From Lentimicrobium sp. (GTDB lineage: Bacteria > Bacteroidota > Bacteroidia > Bacteroidales > Lentimicrobiaceae), in contig JAHYJC010000005.1 in the NCBI GenBank assembly GCA_019429275.1, positions 1-64,000 on the forward strand: a DNA stretch of 64,000 bases, given 5' to 3'. The position numbers and the translations under genes were made by a program. Positions 19,501-27,581 of this stretch are shown in pieces; the stretch's first letter is position 1, and every line of letters begins with the position of its first letter. The notes below the pieces were generated by a model. That model was not told the origin of the DNA. It worked only from the letters and a program-made list of their open reading frames with translations, and did not search any database.

Positions 19501-19643
19501 ATCACCGACAGAAAAGGAGGATCTATCTCAGGGTAGAGGTCGATGGGGATTCTTGAAATGGCGTAAAAACCCATTACAACTATGGCTGTAAAAACCATAA
19601 AAGTGGTGATGGGTTTATTTACAGCGGTTTTATATATGCTCAT
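16521..19643 (-). CDS. RND efflux transporter permease (HAE1/AcrB-like)
   Basis: MSIYKTAVNKPITTFMVF...RIPIDLYPEIDPP; 12-TM RND architecture; GIVVKNGIVLVDF. Confidence 0.95.
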   Translation of the reverse strand: MSIYKTAVNKPITTFMVFTAIVVMGFYAISRIPIDLYPEIDPPFLSVMTTYAGANAADIETNVTRKLEDALNTVDKVKEVTSTSSDNLSVITIEFSWGANLDESTNEVRDVLDRIYDNLPEGAGRPIIFKFNTNMMPIVFYAVTAKESYPGLEKLLEEKIINPLNRIDGVGSVSTIGAPNRIIYIDADPKRLDAYNLTIEQIGNTIATENLNMPSGNIKMGEMDYQLRVQGEFTDSRQLSNLVVGNFNGVPVYLRDVASVKDSLKDMSIDEKINGENGLRMFAMKQSGANTVKVAREINKNLEILKKTLPPDVEIKLIMDTSTFIKGSIFNLSKTLMWAFIFVALVVLFFLGRWRATFIIILTIPISLIVSFIYLYISGNSINVISLTSLSIAIGMVVDDAIVVLENISKHIERGSSPREAAIYATNEVWLSVIITTLVVVAVFFPLTLVGGMTGVMFNQLGWIVTITIITSTTAAITLTPMLSSKLLKLREKTSVKRRFSFETFVEPLLNRLDNIYENTLRWALKHKTFVMVIALGIFASSLMLIRFVGTDFMPETDQSSISLAVELQTGTRVEETVKTTRKLETMIKEHYPEVRIMASSSGSDDEGSMFSIFSSTGSNVINVMMRLQHVSERDRTVWEIADDMRKQIALYPEIITASVSTSGAGMGMGGESTVDVEIYGYDFNTTNALANEIKNKVSTMKGATEVTISRKNDKPELQVLLDKEKLALHGLNSATVSTMVRNRIYGMTASQFKEEGDEYDIRVRLDEAYRSSISDLEALTIMTPMGKKIKLKEIGSIEEYWGPPAIQHKRKERIVTVKVKPDNISLGELAKKVQGVIDEVKVPQEVLIQVGGSYEDQQESFMDLGLLMVLSLILVFIVMASQFESFTMPFIIMFSIPFAFTGVIFGLLITSTTLSLVAALGAVLLIGIVVKNGIVLVDFTNLMRDRGMRLYEAIVVSGRSRLRPVLMTAMTTILGMLPLALSTGEGSEIWRPMGITVIGGLVFSTIVTMVVVPVMYGVLARSGERDKVMRIRKKFQNLD

Positions 19644-19675
19644 TGTTTTATCATTTAAATTGTTTATCGAAGAAC

Positions 19676-20728
19676 TTATTCCCCTTCAACCTGAATGGCC
19701 ATGCCATCAAGCAAACGGGCCTGCCCACTGACCACAACTTTATCACCCAGTTTGAGCTGATCTGAAATGACTTCAACCAGATCATTGTACCTTCTTCCTG
19801 GCACAACCGCTATTCTGCGGGCAACACCATTTTCATCGATAAACAAATATCTATCGTTTGAACCCTGCATTTTGAGCACGGCGATAGCAGGTGTCATCAT
19901 GGCCTCCACTTTGTCAAAATCGAGCTCAGCCCTGCTGAACATTCCGGGGCGAAGCAATCCTCCGGCATTATCAACATGTATTTCAACATTGAATGTCCGG
20001 CTTCCGGCATCCACGGTCGGATAAATATTAAATATGCTTCCTTTGAATGTTTTTTCAGGATAAATATCACTTACCAATCTTACCTCCATGCCTTTCCGTA
20101 TCAGTGGGAAATATTTCTCCGAAACCGGCACAATCGCTTTAAGACGAGTAATCTGCACCAACGAAACAATGGCTGCCTTACCAACCTGGGGTACCGGTGC
20201 ACCCGAATACATTTCGCCTGCCTCAAAGTATTTTCCTGAAATTATTCCACTGAATGGAGCCTTTAGTTTTGTGTTTTCCTGAAGGAATGAAACATTGCTT
20301 CGCGCGATTTCGAGCTGAGATTTCATTTGATCATATTGTTGCTGAGGCACACTGCCCGCTTTTTGCAGTGTATCAAAACGCCTGAAGTCAATTTCAAGAT
20401 TTTTGAGTTGAATTTCAGCCTGATGCAACTGAGTACGGTCCATTTGAACAATGAGGTCGCCTTTATTTACACGGCTACCCACCTCAACATAAATGGCATC
20501 AATCCGGCCCGGAGAGGCAGGAGCCATGTGGAGTTCCTCAAATGCCTGAAGTGTTGCCGAATACTCAACTGAGTGCGAAACCTGCTGCACTTCAAGAGGT
20601 GCAACCTTTACTATTTCAGTTTTTTCAGTATTTGCTGCATTTTTTGATTCACCGTCTTTCTTCTCGCCTGAACATGAAATGGCCATTACGGTTATGGCTA
20701 AAAGGCTGAATTTGAATATTTTATTCAT
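19676..20728 (-). CDS. RND efflux periplasmic adaptor (membrane fusion) lipoprotein
   Basis: Lipobox ITVMAISCSG; PGRIDAIYVEVGSRVNKGDLI; KAPFSGIISGKYFEAGEM. Confidence 0.93.
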   Translation of the reverse strand: MNKIFKFSLLAITVMAISCSGEKKDGESKNAANTEKTEIVKVAPLEVQQVSHSVEYSATLQAFEELHMAPASPGRIDAIYVEVGSRVNKGDLIVQMDRTQLHQAEIQLKNLEIDFRRFDTLQKAGSVPQQQYDQMKSQLEIARSNVSFLQENTKLKAPFSGIISGKYFEAGEMYSGAPVPQVGKAAIVSLVQITRLKAIVPVSEKYFPLIRKGMEVRLVSDIYPEKTFKGSIFNIYPTVDAGSRTFNVEIHVDNAGGLLRPGMFSRAELDFDKVEAMMTPAIAVLKMQGSNDRYLFIDENGVARRIAVVPGRRYNDLVEVISDQLKLGDKVVVSGQARLLDGMAIQVEGE

Positions 20729-20750
20729 TTTATTGGGAATGTTTTGATTT

Positions 20751-22049
20751 TTAATTCAGGTTTCCATAAAGTTTTTGTAATTGCACGCCAGCCTGCAAAA
20801 GTTGCAGCATCGAAGAAATATATTCAGTTTCAGCGCGGACATAATTATTATCGGCGGTAATCAAATCAAGCCCCGAAATGATTCCCTGCTCATATTTGAA
20901 TTTGAGACTGTTGTATATCCGCCGCGAAACTTCAACATTGTTTTTCTGATTGTTGTATGTTTCCATGGCACTGTTGAAATTAAATCGCAGCTGCTTTTCC
21001 TGTATTTTCAACTGATCGGAAAGAAGGGCTTTGTTGTTTTGTGTAGTTTCAAGATCAATACGGGCCTGTTTTACCTGTGCATTGCGAACACCACTCGAAA
21101 ATAATGGTATACTCAGTTGAAGTCCCACCATGTTCTCAGGAGTCATGTCAAAATCCGGTTTAATAAGTTTGTAGGTGTATCGATAATATCCTGATAGTGT
21201 GGGCAGTGCGTTTGCTCGTTTCATATCTATCATTTTCAGGCCAACCAATTCCTGCTGACTCAGCATTTTAAAATCTATCTGATTTTCGGGATTGAAATTA
21301 CTGTTCAGAGGCAAACTGCTTTCAGTGCTAACGATTAGCTGATCCAGGGTGTTGGTGAGTTCTATTTCAGTATCGACCGATACTCCCAGTTGAAGCCTCA
21401 GCATATTTGTAGCCAGTTCAAGCTGTCGTTCCGACGATCTTACTGCATTTTGCAATGTGTTCACCTGAACCGATAATTGGTCGAGGTCAGTCTTTTCGAT
21501 AATACCCACCCTTTCAAGAACAGCGGTTTTTTCGTAGAGGCCCTGCAGGTTTTCAAGATTCTGTTCCATCAGCTTCAGCAATTCTTCAGAGATCAGAGCC
21601 AGATGGTACCCATCGGTTACCTGGCTCAAAATTTCAAGTTCTGATTTCGTGTAACTCATATCTGCCATTTTCTGGTAGAGCCTGGCAGTCTGAACTCCCA
21701 CTATGTAGTTGCCGCTGAAAATTAATTGGGTTAGGTTTACATTAAGATTGCTTTGTGGTTTGATGTCGATTTCTGATGGCGGCATATTTTCAGCAAACTG
21801 TATCGAAATTTTGGCACCCAACGCGTTGGAGTAATCCATGGCAGCGTTAACCTGTGGCAAACCATTGGCGATGGCTTCCCTCACAGCCATTGAGGCTTTA
21901 TTTCTCGCCAGATCGGCATTTGTCATGGATTTGTTGTATTCCAGAGCGGTTTTTTTAGCTCCGGCAAGGTCAAGAACAAGTTTTTGCTGGGCCATTAATA
22001 CACCAGAGCAACCAAGCAGAAGCAGTAAAGTCAGAAGTTTCGATTTCAT
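20751..22049 (-). CDS. TolC-family outer membrane efflux protein
   Basis: Signal peptide, long helical TolC-like repeats, position in the efflux operon. Confidence 0.92.
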   Translation of the reverse strand: MKSKLLTLLLLLGCSGVLMAQQKLVLDLAGAKKTALEYNKSMTNADLARNKASMAVREAIANGLPQVNAAMDYSNALGAKISIQFAENMPPSEIDIKPQSNLNVNLTQLIFSGNYIVGVQTARLYQKMADMSYTKSELEILSQVTDGYHLALISEELLKLMEQNLENLQGLYEKTAVLERVGIIEKTDLDQLSVQVNTLQNAVRSSERQLELATNMLRLQLGVSVDTEIELTNTLDQLIVSTESSLPLNSNFNPENQIDFKMLSQQELVGLKMIDMKRANALPTLSGYYRYTYKLIKPDFDMTPENMVGLQLSIPLFSSGVRNAQVKQARIDLETTQNNKALLSDQLKIQEKQLRFNFNSAMETYNNQKNNVEVSRRIYNSLKFKYEQGIISGLDLITADNNYVRAETEYISSMLQLLQAGVQLQKLYGNLN

Positions 22050-22057
22050 TTTTTAGT

Positions 22058-22681
22058 CTATAAAAGTTCATCTAGATTTTCAAAATATTTATCCATAAGG
22101 TCAATTCCTTTACGGGTGCAAATCCCCCTGAAATAAGGGAGGAAGATGTTTTTGAGAATATCCGTTTTTTCAGGATTCAGTGCCCTTAACCTATCACTTG
22201 TATGAAGCATACCAATCAGCTCATGCAGAAAGTTGTCGACCAGTTCAATTTTTAGATCAGATCTGAATATGTTTTCTCTGATTCCTTTCTCAAAGAGAGC
22301 ATAAGAGGCAGAAAATTCTTTAAGATTTTCTTTACATGTAAATAATAATGCATTTACTACAGGAAAATATTTCTTAATGTCTTCGACAAATACCCTGTTA
22401 AATTCATTTCTTCTCTCTGCTTCCATTTTCATGATCAGAAAAATGGCTTCAATTACATGCTCAGTTTTTGAAATAATTCCAAGCATCTTCTTGTTATTCC
22501 TGATGATCATTTCGCGCAATGATTGCACCACAAGATCATCTTTGTCTTTAAATAACTCATAAATTGTGCGCTTCGAAATGCCCAATTCCGTAGCAATAGA
22601 ATCCATGGTTACATTCTTTACCCCAACACTGAGAAACATTTCCAAAGCTTTTTCAAGTATCCTTTCACGAGTTTCCATCAA
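22058..22681 (-). CDS. TetR/AcrR family transcriptional regulator
   Basis: TRERILEKALEMFLSVGVKNVTMDSIATELGISKRTIYELFKDKDDL helix-turn-helix. Confidence 0.95.
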   Translation of the reverse strand: MMETRERILEKALEMFLSVGVKNVTMDSIATELGISKRTIYELFKDKDDLVVQSLREMIIRNNKKMLGIISKTEHVIEAIFLIMKMEAERRNEFNRVFVEDIKKYFPVVNALLFTCKENLKEFSASYALFEKGIRENIFRSDLKIELVDNFLHELIGMLHTSDRLRALNPEKTDILKNIFLPYFRGICTRKGIDLMDKYFENLDELL

Positions 22682-22701
22682 ATTTTTTTATTTACGAGCG
22701 G

Positions 22702-22735
22702 CAAAACTATAAAACTTTTATGGTTTTATAGTTTT
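22702..22735 (-). promoter_or_regulatory. Predicted TetR operator overlapping the tetR -7 box
   Basis: Perfect inverted repeat AAAACTATAAAAC (22703-22715) / GTTTTATAGTTTT (22723-22735), 7-nt spacer. Minus-strand TAGTTTTG (-7-like) at 22709-22702. Confidence 0.75.
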
Positions 22736-22875
22736 TTTAACAAAAATTATGATCATTTTTTTTAAAAATAATATTTGAGGCTAGATTGATAGTAGAACCT
22801 GTTTGACATAAGGCTTGAAATGATGAGTTTATATGAGTTGCAATCGGGAGCAAATGCTTAATTTTGCAAAAAGTA

Positions 22876-23679
22876 ATGTTTATGACTGCACTGTTGATTC
22901 CCTTTTTTATGCAGATCCGCCTTTTTGATATTATAGATATTCTATTGGTGGCGCTGATGTTATATGCATTATATAATCTTGTAAAGGGGACCGCCGCAAT
23001 AAATATTTTACTTGGTATTGTTGCTGTTTTCCTCGCATGGCGCCTGGTTAAAATTCTGGAAATGGAATTGCTTACCGAAATTCTGGGGGCATTTATAAGC
23101 GTAGGGTTTATTGCTTTAATTGTGGTTTTTCAACCTGAAATCAGAAAGTTTCTTCTTTTGCTGGGGACTTCTGCTTTTAACCGCAAGCGTAAAAATCATT
23201 TTTTATTCTGGAGAATCAAAGATAATGGCGATAATTTGACGGATATTGACCCCATTGTTCAGGCATGCCACCGCATGGCCAACAGCAAAACAGGAGCCTT
23301 GATAGTGATGGCCCGCATCAATGAGTTGGAAGATTTTATCAATTCAGGTGAAGAAATCAATGCACGAATCTCTGACCGCCTGATTGAAAATATATTTTAT
23401 AAAAATGCACCCTTACATGATGGAGCTGTCATTATAAGGAACAATACCATTACTGCTGCGAGTTGCATACTTCCGGTTTCAAATAATGCTAATCTTCCTG
23501 CTCATGTTGGTCTTCGACACAGGTCTGCGGTGGGAATTACCGAGAAATCGGATGCAATTGCAATTGTTGTTTCCGAACAAACCGGGAAGATTTCGTGGTG
23601 CAATGCTGGTGAAATTCAGTTAAATATTCCTCCTTCAAAATTGAAATCCCTGCTTGAAGAAACGTTTGGATCGACTTAG
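22876..23679 (+). CDS. cdaA: Diadenylate cyclase (CdaA / DisA_N family)
   Basis: N-terminal TM helices; DGAVIIRNNTI and LRHRSAVGI.E motifs. The ORF-track TTG at 22864 lies in TAATTTTG (22859-22866), so ATG 22876 is preferred. Confidence 0.92.
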   Translation: MFMTALLIPFFMQIRLFDIIDILLVALMLYALYNLVKGTAAINILLGIVAVFLAWRLVKILEMELLTEILGAFISVGFIALIVVFQPEIRKFLLLLGTSAFNRKRKNHFLFWRIKDNGDNLTDIDPIVQACHRMANSKTGALIVMARINELEDFINSGEEINARISDRLIENIFYKNAPLHDGAVIIRNNTITAASCILPVSNNANLPAHVGLRHRSAVGITEKSDAIAIVVSEQTGKISWCNAGEIQLNIPPSKLKSLLEETFGST

Positions 23680-23692
23680 GCGCTGGTCTTTT

Positions 23693-24862
23693 TTATTGTT
23701 TTGCTGCCTTTTTACTCCCATCATAAAGATCGAATCCAACAAAACGGCATTCAAGTTGTCCGTTAAAAAGTATATGCTTTTTCATTGGTTTAAGCCCAAT
23801 CATTTTAAGGGCCTGCAAATCTGAACTTATCACCCAAGCCTTGTATCCGGCAAATCTGCGTTTGAGGAGATTCCCAAGATCCTTATACAAACTTGTAATA
23901 TCTTCAATCATAATACGTTCGCCATAAGGTGGGTTGGTTATCAATACACCGGGAGGATCAGGAGGAATAATATCCTGAAAAGGGGATACCTTAATACTTA
24001 TATCTTTATGAAGCCTTGCCTGCCTTAGGTTGGCTTCTGCTGAACGGAGATTACTGCCCGAAATGTCTGAACCTAAAATTTCAATTTCAATATCTCTTTG
24101 CTGCTCAATGCCTTCATTCAAAACATCTTCCCAAATGGCACGGTTAAAATCCTTCCATTTCATGAAACCGAATTCCTCCCTGAATTGTCCTGCAGGAAGA
24201 TTCATGGCAATCATTGCCGCCTCTATAAGTATTGTACCCGACCCGCACATAGGATCAATAAAAGTGGATTGCCCATCCCAGCCGCTGAGCATTATCATTC
24301 CCGCAGCAAGTACTTCGCTGAGTGGAGCTTCGGCATTTGAAATATGATAACCTCTTTTATGCAACGAAGATCCTGAGCTATCGAATGACAGATCGAGTAA
24401 ATCTTTATTAAGGTGGATGTTGATCATGAAATCCGGATTTACGGTATCGACAGAAGGTCTTTTTCCGGTTTTTTCGCGGAAACGGTCTGCAATGGCATCT
24501 TTGGTTCTTTGCGAAACATAGTGTGAATGAGTAAAAACTGCATTACTAATGGTAGAATCAATAGCAAATGTGTTGTCAACTGAAAAGTAGTCTTCCCATT
24601 TCACTGCTTTTATGGAAGTATATAAATCATCCTCGGTAAGAATAGTAAACTGATGAATGGGTAACAGAATTCTTAAAGCAGTTCGGCATTGGTAATTGGC
24701 ACTGTAAAGAAGATGTTTATCTCCTTCGAATGCAACAGCCCTGTTCAGCACTTCTATACTTTCTGCCCCAAGATCTGACAATTCCTGCGAAAGTGCATTT
24801 TCAAGCCCTGCAGGACATTTGGCTAGCATTTTCATCTTATTTGACGGGTAAAGTGCTGTCAT
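23693..24862 (-). CDS. THUMP-domain class I SAM-dependent RNA methyltransferase
   Basis: DPMCGSGTILIEAAMIA, LGSDIS, LITNPPYGER. Confidence 0.9.
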   Translation of the reverse strand: MTALYPSNKMKMLAKCPAGLENALSQELSDLGAESIEVLNRAVAFEGDKHLLYSANYQCRTALRILLPIHQFTILTEDDLYTSIKAVKWEDYFSVDNTFAIDSTISNAVFTHSHYVSQRTKDAIADRFREKTGKRPSVDTVNPDFMINIHLNKDLLDLSFDSSGSSLHKRGYHISNAEAPLSEVLAAGMIMLSGWDGQSTFIDPMCGSGTILIEAAMIAMNLPAGQFREEFGFMKWKDFNRAIWEDVLNEGIEQQRDIEIEILGSDISGSNLRSAEANLRQARLHKDISIKVSPFQDIIPPDPPGVLITNPPYGERIMIEDITSLYKDLGNLLKRRFAGYKAWVISSDLQALKMIGLKPMKKHILFNGQLECRFVGFDLYDGSKKAAKQ

Positions 24863-24884
24863 GTTTTGTATTTAAGTTTTACTT

Positions 24885-25280
24885 TTATTGATTGGTGCTT
24901 TTAATTGCATTCAAAAATTCTTCAGCATGAACAATATGTCTTTTGTGAATGCCTTCGCCAATGGTTCCCTTTTCATCATAAACCAAAACCTTGAATTCCA
25001 GTTTTTTCCTGGTACTATCAATGAGTTCTGAACTGCACTTTACACACATTCCTGTCAGTGTTGGTTTCAGGTGTTTAACACATATTTCGGTGCCCAAGGT
25101 TATATATCCTTTGGGCAATTTGCCCTGAACACTCAACTGGGCAGTTTTTTCCATCAAAGCAATCATGGCCGGTGTGGCAAAAACTTCAAGAAGTCCTGAC
25201 CCGTATTTAACAGCGGTATCATTTTCGCTCACAACAATTTCAGCATATCCTTTGATTCCGGGAGCAAGGTTAAATTCCAT
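24885..25280 (-). CDS. Hot-dog fold thioesterase-like protein (FlK-like)
   Basis: YGSGLLEVFATPAMIALMEKTAQLSV...GTEICVKHLKPT pattern. Confidence 0.75.
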   Translation of the reverse strand: MEFNLAPGIKGYAEIVVSENDTAVKYGSGLLEVFATPAMIALMEKTAQLSVQGKLPKGYITLGTEICVKHLKPTLTGMCVKCSSELIDSTRKKLEFKVLVYDEKGTIGEGIHKRHIVHAEEFLNAIKSTNQ

Positions 25281-25287
25281 AATATTT

Positions 25288-25698
25288 TCAGGAAAAATTG
25301 AAAATCACTGTTTGCTTAAGATCAGCATGAAGGCTTTGTGAAACCGGACAAATTTTGGCACACTGCCTGATGATTTGTTTTTGTTTTTCGGAATAATTAT
25401 GATCCGGAAAATCAAGTTCAACAACGACTTCACCCACCCTGCGCGGGTCAGAGGCCATTATTTTTGTGACTTTTGCTTTTGTTCCTTCAATGCTGAACCC
25501 TGAATTATTGGCGGCTATTCCCATGATGGTGATCATACAAAGTCCGAGTGAAGTAGCCAGCAAATCTGTTGGAGAAAATGCCGATCCTTTGCCGTTATTA
25601 TCCACAGGCGCATCAGTAATTATTTCGACTCCTGACCGTAAATGTGTGGCTTTAAGTTGTAAATCACCTAAGTATTCGAGGGTAGCGGTGGTATCCAT
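25288..25698 (-). CDS. OsmC family protein
   Basis: SPTDLLATSLGLCMITIMGI and C-terminal CPVSQSL. ATG at 25698 (MDTTATLEYLGD) is preferred because the ORF-track start at 25746 runs into a terminator hairpin. Confidence 0.88.
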   Translation of the reverse strand: MDTTATLEYLGDLQLKATHLRSGVEIITDAPVDNNGKGSAFSPTDLLATSLGLCMITIMGIAANNSGFSIEGTKAKVTKIMASDPRRVGEVVVELDFPDHNYSEKQKQIIRQCAKICPVSQSLHADLKQTVIFNFS

Positions 25699-25733
25699 GG
25701 TTTTTTCCTGCAAAGATAAGCGCATAAAATGAA

Positions 25734-25760
25734 AAAAGCCCGGCAATTTGCAGGGCTTTT
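25734..25760 (-). terminator. Terminator for the Cys-rich small protein gene
   Basis: AAAAGCCC-ggcaatttgca-GGGCTTTT. Confidence 0.75.
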
Positions 25761-25780
25761 AGTTCAGATACTGAATTTTG

Positions 25781-26107
25781 TTATTTTACATCAGGCGCAG
25801 AAACAGCAGCTGTGGTCGCTCCACTCTTTTTGGTGTCGCGGTCACCGGCCGAAGCCTTTGCTGATTTGTCCTTGGCGCCGCATGATTTGCTGCAATCTGA
25901 TGATGAAGCCTTTGCAGATTTATCACCGCATGAACTCTTGGTTGCGTCAGCCTTAGCTGCTTTTTTTGTTCCATCGGGTGTCAGATCCTTATCAGCATTA
26001 AAATCAGCGGTATAAGTACTGACCTGATTTGCTGAAGCATCGCTGGTTACTCCCGAGTAAGCAAAAACGAATGCAAATACTGATAATGCAATTATTACTT
26101 TTTTCAT
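25781..26107 (-). CDS. Small secreted Cys/Lys/Ser/Ala/Asp-rich low-complexity protein
   Basis: MKKVIIALSVFAFVFAYSG signal peptide; internal repeat KSSCGDKSAKASSSD / KSCGAKDKSAKASAGD. ATG at 26107 preferred because the ORF-track start at 26134 falls in the predicted -7 box. Confidence 0.75.
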   Translation of the reverse strand: MKKVIIALSVFAFVFAYSGVTSDASANQVSTYTADFNADKDLTPDGTKKAAKADATKSSCGDKSAKASSSDCSKSCGAKDKSAKASAGDRDTKKSGATTAAVSAPDVK

Positions 26108-26131
26108 GGTATATTTGTTTTGGTTAGATTG

Positions 26132-26139
26132 CAAACTTA
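26132..26139 (-). promoter_or_regulatory. Predicted -7 element for the Cys-rich protein gene
   Basis: Minus-strand TAAGTTTG (plus CAAACTTA), 24 nt upstream of ATG 26107. Confidence 0.6.
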
Positions 26140-26159
26140 GGCGTATTTATAGTACTGGT

Positions 26160-26198
26160 TTGTTAAGGAACAGTTAATAACTGTTAAGGGCCTGTTAA
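26160..26198. promoter_or_regulatory. Four direct repeats, candidate OmpR/PhoB-type response-regulator binding array
   Basis: TTGTTAA (26160), CAGTTAA (26171), CTGTTAA (26181), CTGTTAA (26192); start-to-start spacing 11, 10, 11 bp. Confidence 0.7.
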
Positions 26199-26227
26199 AA
26201 AAGACAATATTCAGCCATTGAAACCAG

Positions 26228-26235
26228 TATCTTTG
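26228..26235 (+). promoter_or_regulatory. Predicted -7 element for the histidine kinase operon
   Basis: TATCTTTG, 17 nt upstream of ATG 26253. Confidence 0.6.
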
Positions 26236-26252
26236 CAAAACGCAGCTGAACA

Positions 26253-27581
26253 ATGAAAAAACATAGCATTCTACTCTTAATTTTAATTACATCCGTATCT
26301 CTTGCCGGTATAATATTTATACAAATATACTGGGTCAGGAATGCATTGCGCCTTCAGGAGGAACAGTTTGACAATAAGATACAGCTGACACTTAAAAGTG
26401 TGGTCAACCGGATGTTCGATGAACGTGGCCTGGTAGGAATTGATTCAACCGTTTGTGGCGAACATTGCGACCGCCGTACCTATAATGTACTCACCTCAGT
26501 TAATACCATTCGCCTCGACTCATTGCTAAACGAAGAGTTCGGTGGCATGGAAATTTCAAAAACCTATGCCTGGGGAGTTTATAATCCAGGCTGTGGAACC
26601 ATTTTTGCCGGTAATACCGGAAGCTATCGATCCGAACTTATTACTACCAACCATCATGTTTCACTTTCATGTCTTTACCAATCCGAAAAATTATTGCTGG
26701 GGGTTTATTTTCCTGCTGAGCGCAACATGTTGTGGTTGAACATATTTCCTTACCTTTTACTTGCCTTTGTTTTGCTGGGCATCGTAATTTTTGCTTTTTC
26801 CTACATGATATTTTCATTCCTGAAGCAAAAAAAACTTTCAGAAATGAAAAGCGATTTTGTCAATAATATGACACATGAATTTAAAACTCCTATTTCAACA
26901 ATTTCACTGGCAAGTGAAATGCTGTTAAAACCCGAAGTTTCTGAATCGCCCGCAAGAACAAGGCGATATGGAAATATCATACACGATGAAAATCTGAGGT
27001 TAAAGCAACAGGTTGAGCAGGTCTTGCAGATTGCCATACTTGATAAAGGCGAATACAGGCTTAGTCGCAAAGAATTTGATGCCCATGAAGCCTTAAAGTT
27101 GTGTATGAAGAATTTTGAGCTAACCATTCGCGATAAAGGTGGTTTTATGGGCAAAAAGCTCAATGCAACCCATAGTCATATTTATGCTGATTTTCATCAT
27201 TTTATAAATATGGTGAACAATCTTCTCGACAATGCTGTAAAATATTCTGAAGCTTATCCCGAAATTCAGATCATTACCAAAAACATTGGGGGTATGTTCG
27301 TTGTTGAAGTTCACGACAAAGGCATTGGCATAAGCAGCGAGAATATTAAATATGTTTTTAATAAACTTTACAGGGTGCACACCGGCAATATTCATGATGT
27401 AAAAGGTTTTGGGCTGGGTTTATATTATGTAAAGACCATGGCCGAAGCTATGGGTGGATCGGTAAAAGCCAGGAGTGAACTGAAAAAGGGTAGTATTTTT
27501 GAAATACACATGCCACTGCGATCTGAAAAAAATGTAAAATCTGAAGATCATGGATCAGAAAATGAAAATATTGCTGGTTGA
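26253..27581 (+). CDS. Sensor histidine kinase
   Basis: Two TM segments flanking a periplasmic domain; HEFKTPIS H-box; NLLDNAVKYS N-box; DKGIGIS and GFGLGLYYVK. Confidence 0.95.
   Translation: MKKHSILLLILITSVSLAGIIFIQIYWVRNALRLQEEQFDNKIQLTLKSVVNRMFDERGLVGIDSTVCGEHCDRRTYNVLTSVNTIRLDSLLNEEFGGMEISKTYAWGVYNPGCGTIFAGNTGSYRSELITTNHHVSLSCLYQSEKLLLGVYFPAERNMLWLNIFPYLLLAFVLLGIVIFAFSYMIFSFLKQKKLSEMKSDFVNNMTHEFKTPISTISLASEMLLKPEVSESPARTRRYGNIIHDENLRLKQQVEQVLQIAILDKGEYRLSRKEFDAHEALKLCMKNFELTIRDKGGFMGKKLNATHSHIYADFHHFINMVNNLLDNAVKYSEAYPEIQIITKNIGGMFVVEVHDKGIGISSENIKYVFNKLYRVHTGNIHDVKGFGLGLYYVKTMAEAMGGSVKARSELKKGSIFEIHMPLRSEKNVKSEDHGSENENIAG

Noticed and set aside
22703-22736. Interpreting the 13-bp inverted repeat as a terminator
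   Set aside because: No gene ends there on either strand. The nearest upstream plus-strand gene is folP, more than 6 kb away, while the repeat overlaps the tetR promoter.
25786-26015. Alternative ORFs (62 aa minus, 67 aa plus) over the Cys-rich gene
   Set aside because: Only the 25781-26107 frame has a signal peptide, a promoter box and a terminator.
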